NCBI GenBank assembly: GCA_032622095.1
Contig: CP136067.1
Coordinates: 57,081,899 to 57,145,898 of the forward strand
Origin: Siphonodentalium dalli
Taxonomy: Eukaryota; Mollusca; Scaphopoda; Gadilida; Siphonodentaliidae
Reading direction: 5' to 3'
Length of the DNA stretch: 64,000 bases
Shown here: in pieces, positions 54,776-64,000 of the stretch
Layout: every line of letters starts with the position of its first letter
How positions within the stretch are numbered: the first letter of the stretch is position 1
Made by a program: the position numbers and the translations under genes
Notes under the pieces: model-generated
What the model saw: the letters and a program-made list of their open reading frames with translations, nothing else
The model's database searches: none
What the model was told of the DNA's origin: nothing

Positions 54776-56629
54776 AAAGGGGAGAAGCATCCATGTTCTA
54801 AGGAAATAGAAAAATACCCGTTGACAAGAAATCCCCAGCCGGGTATTATAAACCCAGGGATGGCTAAATACTAATACCGCACCTAACAGGCTAACCCAGG
54901 CAGCAAAAGCCAAAAGTTATAAAGAAGACCCCCCTTAAAAACAATAGAACCAACCCCCGAACCAAATCTTGAGTGGGTTGGGCCGTGTCCCAGTACACGA
55001 TGAGAGCCCGATGAAAAACCAGCTGCAAGCTCCCAAGAAAGGGCCCGACACCAACTACTTGGAGACATGCCATTGTCGATAAGGAGGAGGTATCATTGAC
55101 CAATAGTCTGACCGGGAAGCGAATGGGTATTACACAGACATACATTGCAAGGCTCAGGCCGTATGAAGAACAGGGCTCCGAATTGGAGTTTCACAGCAGA
55201 AAACTTAGTTTGAAGTCTGGAGTTCGAGATATGACCGACTAAGATGCAATAAGCCATGTCATTTTTCCCTGATGACGTTCCCAAATGTGGAAATGCTCAC
55301 CAACACAGTTAAACCCAACTGACAAATCACAGGCTACTGAATCCATGACAGAAAGGCAGCTAGGAACCGAAATTCCAATGTCGTTAAGGTGGAAATCCAC
55401 AAAAACAAAAATTGGACTAACGATGCATCAGGATTGTGGCACAAGCCCAAAACCAGCAGAAACCGACAGCAGGTATGTAATGAAAAGCAGACCAAGGGCC
55501 ACCGCGCCCCAACTCTTCGAGCTCTGCTGACTGGTCCCCGACGAGTCGATGGCGCAGGATATCCCTTCTGGTAAGGATGGGGTGCCCCTCCAATGGGACC
55601 CTGTTCTGGAGACAACCATCGCCCGAAGTGCGAATCGAGAGGGCGGATCATATGATCTGGCATCCGACACCCAATGCTAATGAATCTCGCACGAGGAGAA
55701 GCATCTGGCAAGAATTTTCATCCGGCTTTATGAAGTGTGCCCAACACGATTCATATGTTGCCCCACAGGTGCAACATTATCCTGCATGGGTAATCGCTGA
55801 GGTCAGCAAAGGACCTGGCTTAGTATGTTAAATGAGCACTAGGCGAATCAAGCACTATCAGGGAAAACAAAACCATTATGTACCAACAACCGAGCCCATA
55901 AGAAGAATGACGTATTAGACGCAAAGGCCGATATCACAGAAGCCATTTCGTTCTTCTTTTCCACGCTGCTAATACGCCGTGTTGCCCATTAAGCCCGAGT
56001 GGGGTGCTGAACTAGACCTCATGTCAACAGTGTTCTGAAATTGAGCATATGTCGAACCATGGATAATGGACTCATCTATGTATGACTGGACAACAAAAGT
56101 GAAATCCATGTTGAGTTAGCACTGAAAGCAACCTGAAGACAAAATATATGTCATTCGTATCTATTACGGAAACACAGCGAGGTCAGAGATAAAGCATGTA
56201 TGCTTGTTTATCTCTGATTCTTGCGTCCCAAATCGAGATGTAAATATTTACCCTATCGAGCACCCGAACCAGTCCAGAACACGTCTTAAAAGTTAGGAAA
56301 ATGAAAGGGTGAGAGTCATATACTAATCTAGTGATATGAATGAATATAGACATTCTCCAGCAAAGCCCGTGACCACAAAAGGCTGGATGGAACATGGAAA
56401 GAAGCAACAACTTATAAAGCAAGAAGTTGAACACATCCCAACCCGAGAACAGTAAAATGGTTGAATACCTCTCAGGATGGTCGAACCCAGGTCGCCAAGT
56501 GTGCAGTCCGATGGCATAACCACCCAGCTCTGACGACGTTAGGCAGGGTACAAATTGACCGGCATCACAGGGCAAGTTGCTACCCAAATGCTAACAAAAG
56601 CCATGCAACTTGGATCCTATTTCCTCATT

Positions 56630-56820
56630 TGACTGTCCCAGGGTATGCCAACAGTCGTCCCGAGTATCCGACTTGGAGTCCCTGTCGATAGTCCAGAAAG
56701 CCCACCAAATGCGGCCAATGGGTTCGATGGGTAGCCCCAACCCGCGACCTGTTTGGTGGGACTATCATCCTGAGTGCTAATTACGCCAATGAAGGGAACA
56801 CTATACATTGACAAGTGACA
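56630..56820 (-). repeat. Triplicated module, copy 1
   Basis: GATAGTCCAG...ATGGGTTCGATGGGTAGCCC, CAACCCGCGACCTGTTTGG, ACTATCATCCTGAGTGCTAA, TTACGCCAAT. Shares about 190 bp with copy 2 (57540-57735). Confidence 0.85.
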
Positions 56821-57083
56821 GTGTCCTGGTCGTAAAGCCCTTTCACCTCGTGCTGGAGCGACTGCTCGATCTGATCCTGATCTCCATCCGTCGATGGGGT
56901 GTTAACAGCACAATACACCACGACAAGCTTCATTTCTAATTGCATGTGAGGTCTGGTCATTGGGGACCCCAGAGGAATGTCCAGAGCCTGTACATCTCGG
57001 GGTGGAGCAGCAGCTCGACCGATCCCGATATCCAACCGACCGAACTGGCAATGGGAGGTTAGTAGGTACCAGTTCCCAAGCAA
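56812..57083 (-). pseudogene. Possible LINE endonuclease remnant
   Basis: On the minus strand the frame includes GNWYLLTSHCQFGRLDIGIG and KLVVVYCAVNTPSTDGDQDQ, IEQSLQHEVKGLYDQD. The VVVYCAVNTPSTD...QSLQ part resembles the APE-type endonuclease of RTE-like retrotransposons (a hydrophobic strand, then VYxPxxD, then an acidic helix). The GDxN motif that should follow is not found, and sequence becomes the repeat module. Weak; chance resemblance is possible. Confidence 0.22.
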
Positions 57084-57539
57084 GCTTCCTACTCTAATGG
57101 CGTCAGGGAATAAGATCTTTTGTTTTCATTTAAAATCAAACCCGAAGTTACTGGCAGCTGTCGGCCAGAATGCGGCCAGTAACCTGTCTGCCAAGCCCCC
57201 GGAAGTGGTGACTTATAATAAGGAGGAAACAAGCCTGTGAACTGTGATCCCATTCCAAGCCCAGCTGGGGCAGAAGGCATGGAGGATAATCTTTCAGGTG
57301 CCAAATAATAGCGTAAATGTATAATTTGAGAAAATGTCTCCTATTTGAATTGAGAAAAAGTAAAATGGCCATTCGACTAGTAATTTTAGCCCAAATTTCC
57401 ACACACTATGGTCATAAGGCACCAGAGAGCATGGTCAGGGACCACTGAGGGTGTATCCCCCAGCCGCGCTGACCCCGAGATGACGACTTGTAGCGATGGA
57501 CGGCGTGTGTCGAGTGTGTTAGTAGAGCTCAGTGGTCAC

Positions 57540-57735
57540 AGCTGTCCGGGGCACGTCAACAGCCAACGGTCGACCCGAAGAAGCAGATTGACGTCCCGTT
57601 CGATAGTCCAGGGAGCGCACCAATGTGACTAATGGGTTCAATGGGTAGCCCCAACCCGCGCCCTGTTTGGTGTGACTATCACCCCGAGTGCTAATTACGC
57701 CAATTAGAGGAACACGATATATCGGCAAGTCAGAG
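57540..57735 (-). repeat. Triplicated module, copy 2
   Basis: GATAGTCCAGGGAGCGCACC, AATGGGTTCAATGGGTAGCC, CCAACCCGCGCCCTGTTTGG, TGACTATCACCCCGAGTGCT, AATTACGCCAATTAGAGGAA. Confidence 0.88.
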
Positions 57736-58104
57736 AAGGATCCAGGGATGTTTTGATACCTGTTACAGGTTTGGGTGCCCAAACTATAGAGACCCAAATG
57801 TCCCAAATTCCATGTAGATAGTATTTATTCCAGTTGGATCTTCCATATTTTCAAGGAATTTTTCTACAATTCAACAAAATGTACTAGTAATGCAAATCAT
57901 CAGCCCGCAAATGATATATAGTCTATAATATGGAGCCTTTATTTGCACAATCAAGTATCCAGTACTGAATATTTTAACATCCAAATTTATATGGGCACAT
58001 ACTCAAATACAGAACAGGTGTCCCCAAACAAAAATTCTCTGGATCCTTCCCCGCGAGTTTGTCCGTGTCCTAGGGGAAGCAACTCGTGTGAGCTACGGGT
58101 TCGA

Positions 58105-58195
58105 TGGGTAGCCCCAACCCGCGTCCTGTGTGGTGTGAATATCGCTCCAAGTGCTAATTACGCCAATTAGAGGAACCCTATATATCGACTTTCGT
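58105..58195 (-). repeat. Triplicated module, copy 3 (short)
   Basis: GGTAGCCCCAACCCGCGTCC, GTGTGAATATCGCTCCAAGT, GCTAATTACGCCAATTAGAG, TATATATCGAC. Only the right 90 bp of the module. Confidence 0.88.
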
Positions 58196-58346
58196 TCTCT
58201 ATACTTGGGACCTCGAAACGAGGGAAGCGACGTTAAGGGGAGCTACGGGGAAGGCGATTCATGAACCTGTTCTTACCTCGATGAGCAGTCCTGTGAAAGT
58301 AATTAATGTGATTACGAACAATCACAAATACACCTGTTGTGTTATG

Positions 58347-59554
58347 TGGCCAAAGAAAAAAGATAGTATGTTTCCGACAACGAAGTGAAAAAATTAGGGT
58401 AGGTAGGTAGGGAATTTTTTTTTTTTTTACTTTATTTTGATATTTTTTATCCAGCTGCAGAAATATTGAATTACCTCGACCGAAAATGACATAAAATGCC
58501 AACTTGTGTTGTGGGAAAGTATTACTTGATAAACACAGCACTAGGAAATATACATTAAGATTGATGAAAGATCAAACTTACTTCATGCTTTAATAAGGAT
58601 GTTATTTATTTTTCAAATACCAAATTTTTTAAATTTGGCTATAAACTTGGTATGAGATTGATGTCACTAACTTTTATAAGAATTTTACCCATAATACCGC
58701 CATTATACCGTACTTGTATTGTGACAACAGCATCCCATTGTCTAGAGGTAGCCAGTGCACCCAACCTAGCATGCCTGGTTTTTGGAAACAGTAGCTGTAC
58801 CCCTAACATTTGTGGTCATAACCTATATACATGTATATATACAGATACACACACGTCTGTTTATAGTGTTCCTACCGGTACTCTCAGGCTCCAAATAAAA
58901 GTTCAGGCCCAAATAATAGTGCACAGGAAAATTCCATTGAAAGTTAAAACAGTACAGACCCAAATAACTGAGCAAAACATCAACTATAGTTAAAAAATTT
59001 ATTGTACATGTAGGTCAAGCATAGGAATCAACATAGTATGTGTCATGTAGAGTTTTATTCGATATTGACATGTTCACATGTATGCCACATACTTTTCATA
59101 GCCTCAAAATTCATAAACTTGCAGACTCAGATAAGCACTGTGCAGGGGGGGGGGGGGGGGGATTTCCCAAGAAAATAATAAATGGGCATGCATGTTTATT
59201 TGGAACTCATGAATATGTTCCATAAGTCCCAAACAAGGCATAATGGTAAAGCAGGCATGAGATCCACTCTCTTGAAATTAAAATTGCAAGATTCATGCCT
59301 ATCAATCCACAACCCTTCACACACCTGTGGCTTTTGAGACAACTGTCCACACTTCATGTCACTTATCACAGGCTTATAGTATGTTAGAAACCATGTGTTT
59401 TGCACCTAATGATTATCAAATATTTATGAGCATTAGTGGTAAAAAACAGTAAATTTTGACTTTTCTCAAAATATCAATAAAAAGATTAGGGTCGGCGGGT
59501 TATTTTTAGGGTCGGTCGATGTACGGAAACATAGTATCTTTTTTCTTTGGCCTT
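58347..59554. mobile_element. Inverted-repeat element, GGCCAAAGAAAAAAGATA ends, 1.2 kb
   Basis: TGGCCAAAGAAAAAAGATAG, TATGTTTCCG at the left faces CGGAAACATAGTATCTTTTT and TCTTTGGCC at the right, both followed inward by AGGGT(A/C)GG-rich words (58398-58415; 59488-59518). A 17-G tract lies at 59145-59161. Frame 58652-58993 (+) has no domain. Confidence 0.8.
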
Positions 59555-60189
59555 AAATACCATGCCTGTGCCAACCAAGGCGAGTAACAGCTCCATTGTT
59601 GGTTAAAAAGGTTCAAATTGACATTCAGGATTTTACAATCCTATCAGCGTATTTCACAAGCGTTAAAACAGTGCTTTTGTCTTCAGTTTTACACCAGACG
59701 ATGACTGTCAACGTCTAAATAAAGCCGTAAAATGAAAAAATGAACTCGAAAGTAAGTCACCTAATTTCGTGATACCTTTAACCACCGTCAACGCACGTGG
59801 TAACTTAAATTATACGTCACCTGTATGCCATAGATTTGTTATAAAGAAAACGATCAGCGTCTTTAGTCATATCCAATGGTGCTTCGAATGTTCTGTCGTT
59901 AATAGGCCAGAAACTCTGATATTGTCTGCATAGACAACGGATATTAAATCATTGACCGATTAAAATTATGGAAGACAAAGTCCGTTAAAACGAAACGAGT
60001 CATCCATTTCCGATCTTATATTCGGAACAAAACCGTGTAATCTTTATGTGAATTGTACATAATTTTCAACTATAAGCAAAGAAATAATGTTGTTTGTATA
60101 AAACAAAACTGTTTTTGCTATACAAACTGCAACTTAGCTTCGTATTCTTGGAGAGAATCTGTTTGCACCCGTCCCTGGTGAGGAGGGAA
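59555..60189. other. Non-coding spacer
   Basis: No gene or repeat recognised between the two elements. Confidence 0.4.
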
Positions 60190-60372
60190 AAAAATATGGC
60201 GAATTCTTCACTACATGTCAGAAATCACGTGATTACACGTATCATGAACATGACAGGATATGTACCATAGAATTTTGTACCGTTTTTTCAACTCAGAGAG
60301 TTAACCCCTCCTACTTGGGATAATATACCATATAGTTCAGTGGGCAAGATACCTTTGACGGAGATAAATATT
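60190..60372 (-). repeat. Inverted partner of the 53998-54365 sequence
   Basis: About 175 bp is the reverse complement of 54040-54225 with few changes (ATCACGTGATTACACGTATC, CATGAACATGACAGGATATG, GAGTTAACCCCTCCTACTTG). The last bases (CAAGATACCTTTGACGGAGA) match instead the extra copy at 54330-54360. Confidence 0.88.
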
Positions 60373-60410
60373 TGCAGATATATTATTATGAACGCCCAGG
60401 GTTAATGAGC

Positions 60411-62067
60411 TTAACTCTTTCAATCCATCAGCCCGCTAAAGCAGGCACGACGTAATTTACGTTCATCGCGGCAGCCCACTTTAGCGGGCAGAGCGCAATT
60501 TTCCGGAATAATACAATATTTCCAGAGATATACAAATGATTTTATTGTTTAGCGACTTGTATATCCTTTGGGTGATATTCGGTATCAATACTAATTTATT
60601 GGTGCGCACGAATACCTAGCATGTACGCCATTAAGAGAATTCCCGGGCCTAATTTTAGACAGCACCTGTATGACGTCACGATTACTATTTTGGGGTTTCC
60701 TAAAAATCGTTGAAGCAATACTGCCGACAGGTGTGGTATTTTGTGTCACATTTCGATTTTGGTTTATCGTTTATCACAAACACATGCTGATAACATTATT
60801 ATTATTACGTTTAAGAAACAAAGAAGATGAATTTGACCTTTTTAACGATGTTTTATTTGTGGTATCCGTCTGATGTCTCCTATTTTCAACACAATGTTAC
60901 GAAAATCACAGCGCGACTTTAATAATAATAGCTGCACGTGCATATTATAAACTTGACATCGACATTCATAATCATTTTGGGAATCCGATCAGGACATTGG
61001 CAGTTGTTTTGTTTGGAATGTTACTCATAATTGCTCAGCATACTGACAAGTAAATCCCTGTGGGTCTAAAATTGCTAAATGTGGGAGTATATGTCTATTT
61101 AGGTCAAATAGCGTCTTTTGTGCATACTAGGTAGGCTAGTACTGGTCTGCTCTTGCCTTTGATAAAGCAATTATGTTCAATGAACCAATTGGTAAAACAT
61201 TTGAAACCATGCAGGGTGTTTTCACAACCACTTTTACACCACACTTACAAAGAATGACACATACATGTACGTATTTTTGGAAAACATTGTTATGCGAAGT
61301 TGATATCCCAGATACAGGTGATACATGCGACTATAGTATATATTGGAGTTCAATGTCCCTTCTCGGTTCTCACCTGCACACACCTGAGATATCATTTAGC
61401 TGTGATGCCCCCAACTGGTATATAACACAAATTGAAGGTCTCTTGTTAATGATCATAAAACATGCAGTTTGCCATACCCGACATCACTCTAAAGGTAGTG
61501 TTGCACCAATACATCAGGGACACATAATTTTACTTAGGCAAGCTGATAATCCAGAGTTCTGGGACATCTATATCTGTATATTCAGGGACGAAAGAATTAA
61601 GCCCTCAATCCTTGTCCTTGAATGCAAGGACAGCGTGGACATAAATTTTGTCCAAACTTTTGTGGTTTTTAGAAAGTTGTGTTAGAATGATTTATAGACC
61701 CAAAACAGTTAATATGGCATTTATAAAAAGGTTTAAGGGCTTAAGCTCTTCGTTTAATTCTATCAAGTTTTATATCAAACAAAAGGAAATTTGATGGCCA
61801 ATATGCTACACAAGGTGATATTTTTGCTGGTTTGACCAATATTTTTAATTAATGAGGTTATTGGCAGACACCCGAGTTTTCCGGTAAATTTTGCATGTTT
61901 TCCTTTGATTAAGTTGAGTTATATGTCAAAAGATAAGTATTTTATGGCCAATTGTAGTAAGACACATTGGGTGTTACATTGGGCGATATTACTAATCAAT
62001 AAATTTGAAAAATTATCAAGGAAATATGGGTTGATACAAAAATCGGACTTGGCACTGAAAGGGTTAA
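60411..62067. mobile_element. Possible TTAA-bounded element carrying an ORF
   Basis: TTAACTCTTTCAATCC at 60411 and GGCACTGAAAGGGTTAA at 62067 face each other as short imperfect inverted ends with TTAA borders, like piggyBac-type termini. The interval holds the 170-codon frame at 61173. Inverted similarity ends after about 14 bp, so the pairing may be fortuitous. Confidence 0.3.
61173..61685 (+). CDS. Unassigned 170-residue ORF, possible ExK nuclease-like
   Basis: The longest non-repeat frame with amino-acid composition like a real protein (tryptophan 6, cysteine 8, varied). Segments: MFNEPIGKTFETMQGVF; FWKTLLCEVDIP; SIYWSSMSLLGSHLHTPE; GHIILLRQADNPEFWDIYIC; KPSILVLECKDSVDINF. The hydrophobic strand plus LECKDS is the shape of the (D/E)xK half of PD-(D/E)xK nucleases, with GHIILL in the place of the usual GxD strand, so an active-site Asp may be lost. 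The frame opens upstream with no clear acceptor, and the stop at 61683 is followed by non-coding sequence. I do not recognise the family; it may be an exon or decayed mobile-element gene. Confidence 0.4.
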   Translation: MFNEPIGKTFETMQGVFTTTFTPHLQRMTHTCTYFWKTLLCEVDIPDTGDTCDYSIYWSSMSLLGSHLHTPEISFSCDAPNWYITQIEGLLLMIIKHAVCHTRHHSKGSVAPIHQGHIILLRQADNPEFWDIYICIFRDERIKPSILVLECKDSVDINFVQTFVVFRKLC

Positions 62068-62929
62068 ATGTTATTTATCAGTGCACATCAGGATGACGAC
62101 ATATTATTTAACTAATAAATCAATTTTATTTCATAATAAGTTGTTATTGATCTTGAAAATGGTGGATTGACATTTCATTCAAACATTTGGATCCACAATT
62201 GAGATGTGTGTTGCATTGAATCCATATTACACATGCATCCCTCCAAATTAGGAAAAATGTCCCACGGCAATTTTAATGCTGTGGCATTATAGATTCCACA
62301 TGTTGCTATGGCATTCACCACGGCATTGCTTATTGCCATGGGAAATTTTGAGGACTGCACATGGACAGAATATATCATGACGGCAGTTAGCTACACTACA
62401 TCATGCAAAGAGTATGTGATATAAAGCAAAACACCCAACACTGGGGGGACCCCACTCGGCCCACCAGTATTTACAGTGATTTTTTTTGTGGTAATCCAAA
62501 TTGAACTTTGTGGAGCAGATTACTATGAATTAACAGAAATCCAGGAAACTGACCAGGGCTCACCAAGAATCACCGCGAACCACTGAGAATCGCCGCAAAA
62601 CACCGAAAACTATTCTCTTAACTCATAGTACATTTTCATGAGTATTGAGAAATAATATGTACAATATTAACTAAATATTGATAATTGTCTTGTCTTGACT
62701 TTTGTTTAAACTTTTAATGACAGTGAAAACTAGATGTGTGACTGTCCCAATGGATTAAGGATACACCCCCCCATATTATTGTAAGGAAATGGGCAGAACT
62801 TTGAGACGGAACTGAGATTAATCATAATACACAATGTATGTGACTCTTCTGGTCCATTATAATAAACAAAATATCAACTGGATACAGGATGGATGCCAAG
62901 ATGGTAGCCAGGGAGTTACTCTATTATCA
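62068..62929. other. Non-coding spacer
   Basis: No gene recognised. The minus-strand frame 62175-62378 lacks domain or splice support. Confidence 0.4.
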
Positions 62930-63990
62930 TAGGTGAGGTGAATAGGTATACATGGAGTTAGTGTATGTCATGAATGATGTGAATATGTATACAATGAGTG
63001 ACTATATGGCTATGAGTGTGTTGTCCATAGTGAGATGTATAGGTATACAGGGAGAGGTCATGGTCAGGTGTGTGGTGAATCGGTATGAATGGAGTTGACT
63101 GTATGGTGTACCCCGCTCGACAAAACAAGTGTCCATTGGCACCGCGGTGTATTTGCCGTTCGGCTGCGGTGTCAGCGTTTGTAACTGCGGTTGAGCACTG
63201 CAGCCGAAAGCAAGTACACTGCGGCCGAACGGCAAGTACACCATGGCCGAAAGGCAACTACAACGCGGCCGAATGGCATGTTCAACGTGGTTAGATTTCT
63301 GGTTTGTATCATCTTTTTTCAGTTTAATGAACGTACACCGCAGCAACTACACCATGGCCGAATGGCAAGTACACTGCGGTCCAAGTGTAGTTAGCCGGTG
63401 GAGCCGCAGTGTTGTTGCATTTCGGCCGCGGGTGGCAACGATAACCGCACCGTGGTTAAGTGGAAACTTGTTTTGTCCAGCAGGGTATGGTTGTGTGTAT
63501 ACTGTACGGGTGCACCCGGTGTGCCTGTATTGACATTGATGTGGTGTATGGATATAGCTACATGGTCATGGGTGGGATGTACACGTGTTTCTGTATGATC
63601 ACGGATGGGGTGTGTGGATAAATAGTGAGTGATTTTATGGCTACGGGTATGTGTATGGTATACATATTCACCTCACCATTGGCCATGTCACTCACTGTAT
63701 CCCTATTTGTCACACCATACCCGAATAGCCACTCAATATATACTAATACACCCCAGCCATGTCAGTATAGTCACTCCATGTGTGCATATGCACATCATCC
63801 ATGGTCGTATAGCCACTCGCTATATACACATACACCTCGCACATGACCATATAGCAACACCATTGTATACCCGCATAACCTACACATGACCATACCGCCA
63901 CAAGTCGCCAAGCAGGAACACCAGGTATACTCACACACCTGACACATGACCATTTAGTCACTCCCGGCATAGATATTCATTACATTGATG
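62930..63990. repeat. Degenerate satellite, strand-switching
   Basis: Loose 32- to 36-bp units with GACCATATAGCCACTC, TATATACACATACACC on the plus strand from about 63665 onward. The complementary reading (GAGTGACTATATGGC, GGTGTGTGG, GGTATAC) runs from 62930 to 63665. The polarity change is around 63660-63670 (CACCTCACCATTGGCC facing GGTGAGGTGAATAGG at 62933). A 379-bp MITE interrupts it. Overlapping frames here are by-products. Confidence 0.75.
63109..63487. mobile_element. MITE inserted in the satellite, 379 bp, TA borders
   Basis: TACCCCGCTCGACAAAACAA and TTGTTTTGTCCAGCAGGGTA form the ends, TA-flanked, with further inner pairing (CACCGCGGTG / CACCGTGG). The body is CpG-rich with repeated GGCCGAA(C/T)GGCAAGTACAC words. 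GC content stands out against the satellite. Confidence 0.85.
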
Positions 63991-64000
63991 TCACTCCTTG

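Larger units (their letters stand above)
54333..58250. other. GC-richer, apparently non-coding block
   Basis: Starts with a direct extra copy of CAAAGGTATCTTGCCCACTG (54340). Base composition is more balanced than elsewhere, and many medium frames exist on both strands (for example 55334-55711 -, 56183-56587 -) but none shows a recognisable domain; frames on opposite strands overlap, as expected from higher GC. It contains a C33 tract, a triplicated module and a possible LINE endonuclease remnant. It may be the body of a large non-autonomous element. Confidence 0.45.

Noticed and set aside
55334-55711. 125-codon minus-strand frame in the GC-richer block
   Set aside because: Overlapping frames of similar length occur on both strands, with no domain and no splice context; expected from local GC content.
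56183-56587. 134-codon minus-strand frame
   Set aside because: Hydrophobic in places but with no recognisable domain, inside the GC-richer repeat block.
58105-58195. tRNA or tRNA-derived SINE because of GGTTCGATGGG
   Set aside because: No acceptor stem, anticodon arm or A box could be folded around it.
62958-63970. Several overlapping frames in the final kilobase
   Set aside because: They follow satellite units and the MITE; frames on both strands overlap and have His/Thr-rich periodic content.

Overview
The window is nuclear DNA from an invertebrate animal. The evidence is spliced genes with GT-AG introns of up to about 10 kb, AT-rich spacers, long microsatellites, and a dense mix of Helitron, piggyBac-type, hAT-type and large DNA-transposon remnants. 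The repeat style, with degenerate blocks rich in words like AAGATGGCTGC and many palindromic MITEs, recalls molluscs and other lophotrochozoans. That placement is an impression, not a proof. No rRNA, tRNA or CRISPR array is visible.

Only a few stretches look like host genes. (1) A plus-strand EF-hand gene ends here. Two exons, 13557-13760 and 23441-23663, join in frame across a 9.7-kb intron and give a C-terminus resembling penta-EF-hand/calpain-type calcium-binding domains. (2) A minus-strand gene is represented by six phase-compatible exons (52297-52435, 51164-51337, 48959-49071, 42315-42389, 38004-38068, 35347-35467). They encode the last 228 residues of a probable nuclear protein; a YEATS2-like chromatin protein is my tentative guess. 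(3) A short minus-strand reading frame at 33196-33504 carries a psq/BrkDBD-type helix-turn-helix typical of pogo/Tigger transposases and their domesticated relatives. (4) An unassigned 170-codon frame lies at 61173-61685.

The rest is mobile and repetitive DNA. From 1 to 13 kb there are degenerate repeats, a 1.36-kb array of a 23-bp CpG-bearing unit, a nest of Helitron ends (10.1-11.2 kb) with triplicated NRF1-like palindromes, a 32-bp array and a long (TC)n tract. The EF-hand intron holds the most informative structure: a 7.35-kb terminal-inverted-repeat transposon (14533-21886) flanked by a 3-bp AGT duplication. It encodes decayed pieces of an XPG-nuclease-bearing, cysteine-cluster protein, consistent with the Academ superfamily. 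It sits in one copy of a 760-bp tandem duplication, and the second copy preserves the empty site. From 24 to 32 kb there is a run of palindromic MITEs, several with TTAA borders and internal hairpins built on a GCATATATAAGAGAATGC-type word. The introns of the minus-strand gene (35-52 kb) carry two hAT-like elements with 8-bp target duplications, a 1.44-kb Helitron, a 292-bp reverse Helitron and more TTAA elements. From 54 to 60 kb a GC-richer, apparently non-coding block lies between inverted copies of one sequence. The last kilobase is a degenerate satellite that switches strand and is interrupted by a 379-bp MITE.

In terms of function, the two spliced genes are independent. What links the region is transposon activity inside their introns, and several elements bring in potential promoter-type motifs (NRF1, ACGT-core/CRE).
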